64,000 nucleotides of DNA from Plantago major (Eukaryota > Streptophyta > Magnoliopsida > Lamiales > Plantaginaceae): the NCBI GenBank assembly GCA_026545765.1, contig JAIFAC010000461.1:1-64000 (forward strand). Reading direction: 5' to 3'. A program made the position numbers and the translations under genes. Below are positions 62,867 to 64,000 of this stretch, one piece after another (position 1 is the stretch's first letter; each line of letters starts with the position of its first letter). The notes under the pieces were generated by a model. The model saw only the letters and a program-made list of their open reading frames with translations, did not search any database and was not told the origin of the DNA.

Positions 62867-62906
62867 AATAATCTATCCATCGCTATTTAGCGATGGATAG
62901 ATTATT
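62867..62906. repeat. Perfect hairpin in the CACTA left end
   Basis: Two 19-bp arms (62867-62885 and 62888-62906) are perfect inverted repeats with a 2-bp spacer. The arm includes ATCTATCCATCGCTA. Confidence 0.9.
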
Positions 62907-63026
62907 GACCGTCTGAGACAAAAAGCTGCACTATTTAGCGACGGATAACTATCCGTCGCCAAATAGTATTTTTTTTTTGTTCTTTTATTATAATTTTTAC
63001 GAATATTCTGATAATTTTATACGAAT

Positions 63027-63173
63027 ATTCAATACGGATAACCGATAATGTTATTCAATTCGGATAAACCAACAATTATATACGAATATTCAATACGGAT
63101 AAACCGACAATTGAATACGATTACTCAATACGCATAAACTGACAATTTTATTCAATACGGATAAATCGACAAT
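63027..63173. repeat. Tandem repeat, five units of about 26-35 bp
   Basis: ATTCAATACGGATAAACCG-like units start at 63027, 63053, 63088, 63123 and 63150, lying inside the CACTA element next to its left subterminal region. Confidence 0.8.
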
Positions 63174-63370
63174 TTCATACAATATTCAATAATACAATAT
63201 ACAACATTTAATAATAATTAATACAAAGAAGAAATTACAAAATTAATAAGAAAAAATGAAAAAAAAAACTAGATCTGGATCTTTGCATCTTGAACGGAGA
63301 AAGTCGAATCTGGTCGGAGGAAGAGGAAGGACTGCACGATAGTGGTGGTTGAGGCAGTGGTGGTGGTGTG

Positions 63371-63456
63371 GTGGTGGTCGATGAGCAGAGGCAATGGTGG
63401 CGTGGTGGTCGATGAGCAGAGGTAATGGTGGCGTGGTGGTCGATGAGCAAAGGCGT
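63371..63456. repeat. 31-bp tandem repeat, 2.8 units
   Basis: GTGGTGGTCGATGAGCAGAG begins each unit at 63371, 63402 and 63433. Part of a larger GGT/GTG-rich tract (63340-63625) that yields long Gly/Val/Trp-rich open frames without biological meaning. Confidence 0.88.
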
Positions 63457-63718
63457 GCTGGAAGGGTGGAGGTGCGTGGTGGTGGGTGGTGGCAGTTGTG
63501 GTGGTGGTGGAAGGGTGGAGGCAGGGGTGGTGGTGGTGATGGAGGAAGAAGAGTGGTGGTGGAAGATGGAAGAAGAGATGGTGGTGAAGGAAGATGAAAG
63601 AAGAAATGGTGGTGGAGGAGGCAGATCTAGATCTGGATCATTATATTAGCGTTTCTAGGGTTTTAGCGACGTATAAATCTATCTGTCGTAAATTTTCAAT
63701 TTTCTTTCCTTGTTTTTT

Positions 63719-63900
63719 TGTGTCAACGATTTAGAGACGGATAGATTTATCCGTCTCTAAATTTAAATCTATCCATCTCTAAATTTAGAGACGGATAAAT
63801 CTATCCATCTCTAAATTTAGAGACGAAAATTTATCCGTCTGTATTGCCGATTCGTCATTAAATAGCAACGGATATTATCCGTCTCTATTTAGCGATATTC
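63719..63900. repeat. Right subterminal repeats of the CACTA element
   Basis: Alternating AGAGACGGATA and TATCCGTCTCT motifs, including a 13-bp-arm palindrome at 63731-63760, repeat at least six times up to the terminus. Confidence 0.85.
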
Positions 63901-63911
63901 TTGTAGTGTTT

Positions 63912-64000
63912 AAATATTATGAGTTTAATAAATATATATTACTAAGCATGTAATATTGATAATTAAACATGTGATATTCATTATGGCTCATATAGAGAGA
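63912..64000. other. Flanking AT-rich DNA
   Basis: No feature seen. Confidence 0.5.

Larger units (their letters stand above)
62772..63908. mobile_element. Non-autonomous CACTA element, 1137 bp
   Basis: Ends CACTACAAAAA and TTCTTGTAGTG are inverted. A 3-bp duplication TTT lies at 62769-62771 and 63909-63911, as expected for CACTA. Both ends are packed with ATCCGTC/GACGGAT motifs. The inside holds a five-unit tandem repeat and a GGT-rich low-complexity tract but no transposase, so it depends on an autonomous partner. The motif is shared with the TNP2-bearing relic at 1-4770. Confidence 0.92.

Noticed and set aside
63027-63173. CRISPR-like array
   Set aside because: Repeats are near-tandem with unequal short spacers inside a plant transposon; no cas genes.
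63394-63649. Long Gly/Trp/Val-rich open frames
   Set aside because: Produced by GGT/GTG low-complexity and 31-bp repeats inside a CACTA element; no domain or codon signal.

Overview
The window is plant nuclear DNA, probably from a eudicot. It is AT-rich and filled with plant-type transposable elements of at least seven kinds (CACTA, MULE, SIRE/Maximus-type Ty1/copia, PIF/Harbinger, Stowaway-like MITE, L1-type LINE and a small CACTA derivative). It holds one recognisable host gene, whose introns are short and spliced GT-AG. No rRNA, tRNA, CRISPR or bacterial-style operon was seen.

Layout, left to right. 1-4770: decayed autonomous-type CACTA element whose TNP2 transposase reads on the minus strand. 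4771-6479: no gene recognised. 6480-8690: decayed Mutator-like (MULE) transposase, plus strand. 9163-26378: very long, old SIRE/Maximus-like copia element on the plus strand (copy 1). It is a fusion of two same-strand copies joined near 21050. 26952-36084: second copia element, minus strand (copy 2), cut off inside its reverse transcriptase next to a MITE end and a PIF/Harbinger transposase exon (36181-36668). 37976-43284: near-complete LINE with poly(A) and a perfect 14-bp target-site duplication. 44017-46579: the host gene, a nine-exon membrane-protein gene on the minus strand, with two MITEs just upstream. 47960-62767: third copia element, minus strand (copy 3), structurally complete, with 1.4-kb LTRs and a perfect 5-bp target-site duplication. 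62772-63908: non-autonomous CACTA element with its own TTT duplication. Copy 3 landed exactly on its edge.

The copia family is the most interesting part. After gag and pol, every copy carries about 0.9-1 kb of non-coding DNA with a conserved TATA box and a GGCCCA-containing motif, then a large third ORF (about 4.9 kb in copy 3) that begins with ATGGC. ORF3 has coiled-coil, acidic, basic and Gln/Pro-rich stretches but no obvious membrane segment. It therefore looks like a large accessory gene with its own promoter rather than a classic envelope gene.

Almost all transposon ORFs carry frameshifts and stops. Copy 3 looks young by its LTRs but has lost the YVDD motif of its reverse transcriptase. 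Copies often disagree at CTG/CAG sites (one has CTG or CAG, the other TCG or CGT), which suggests that part of the apparent decay may be base-calling error in methylated repeats.
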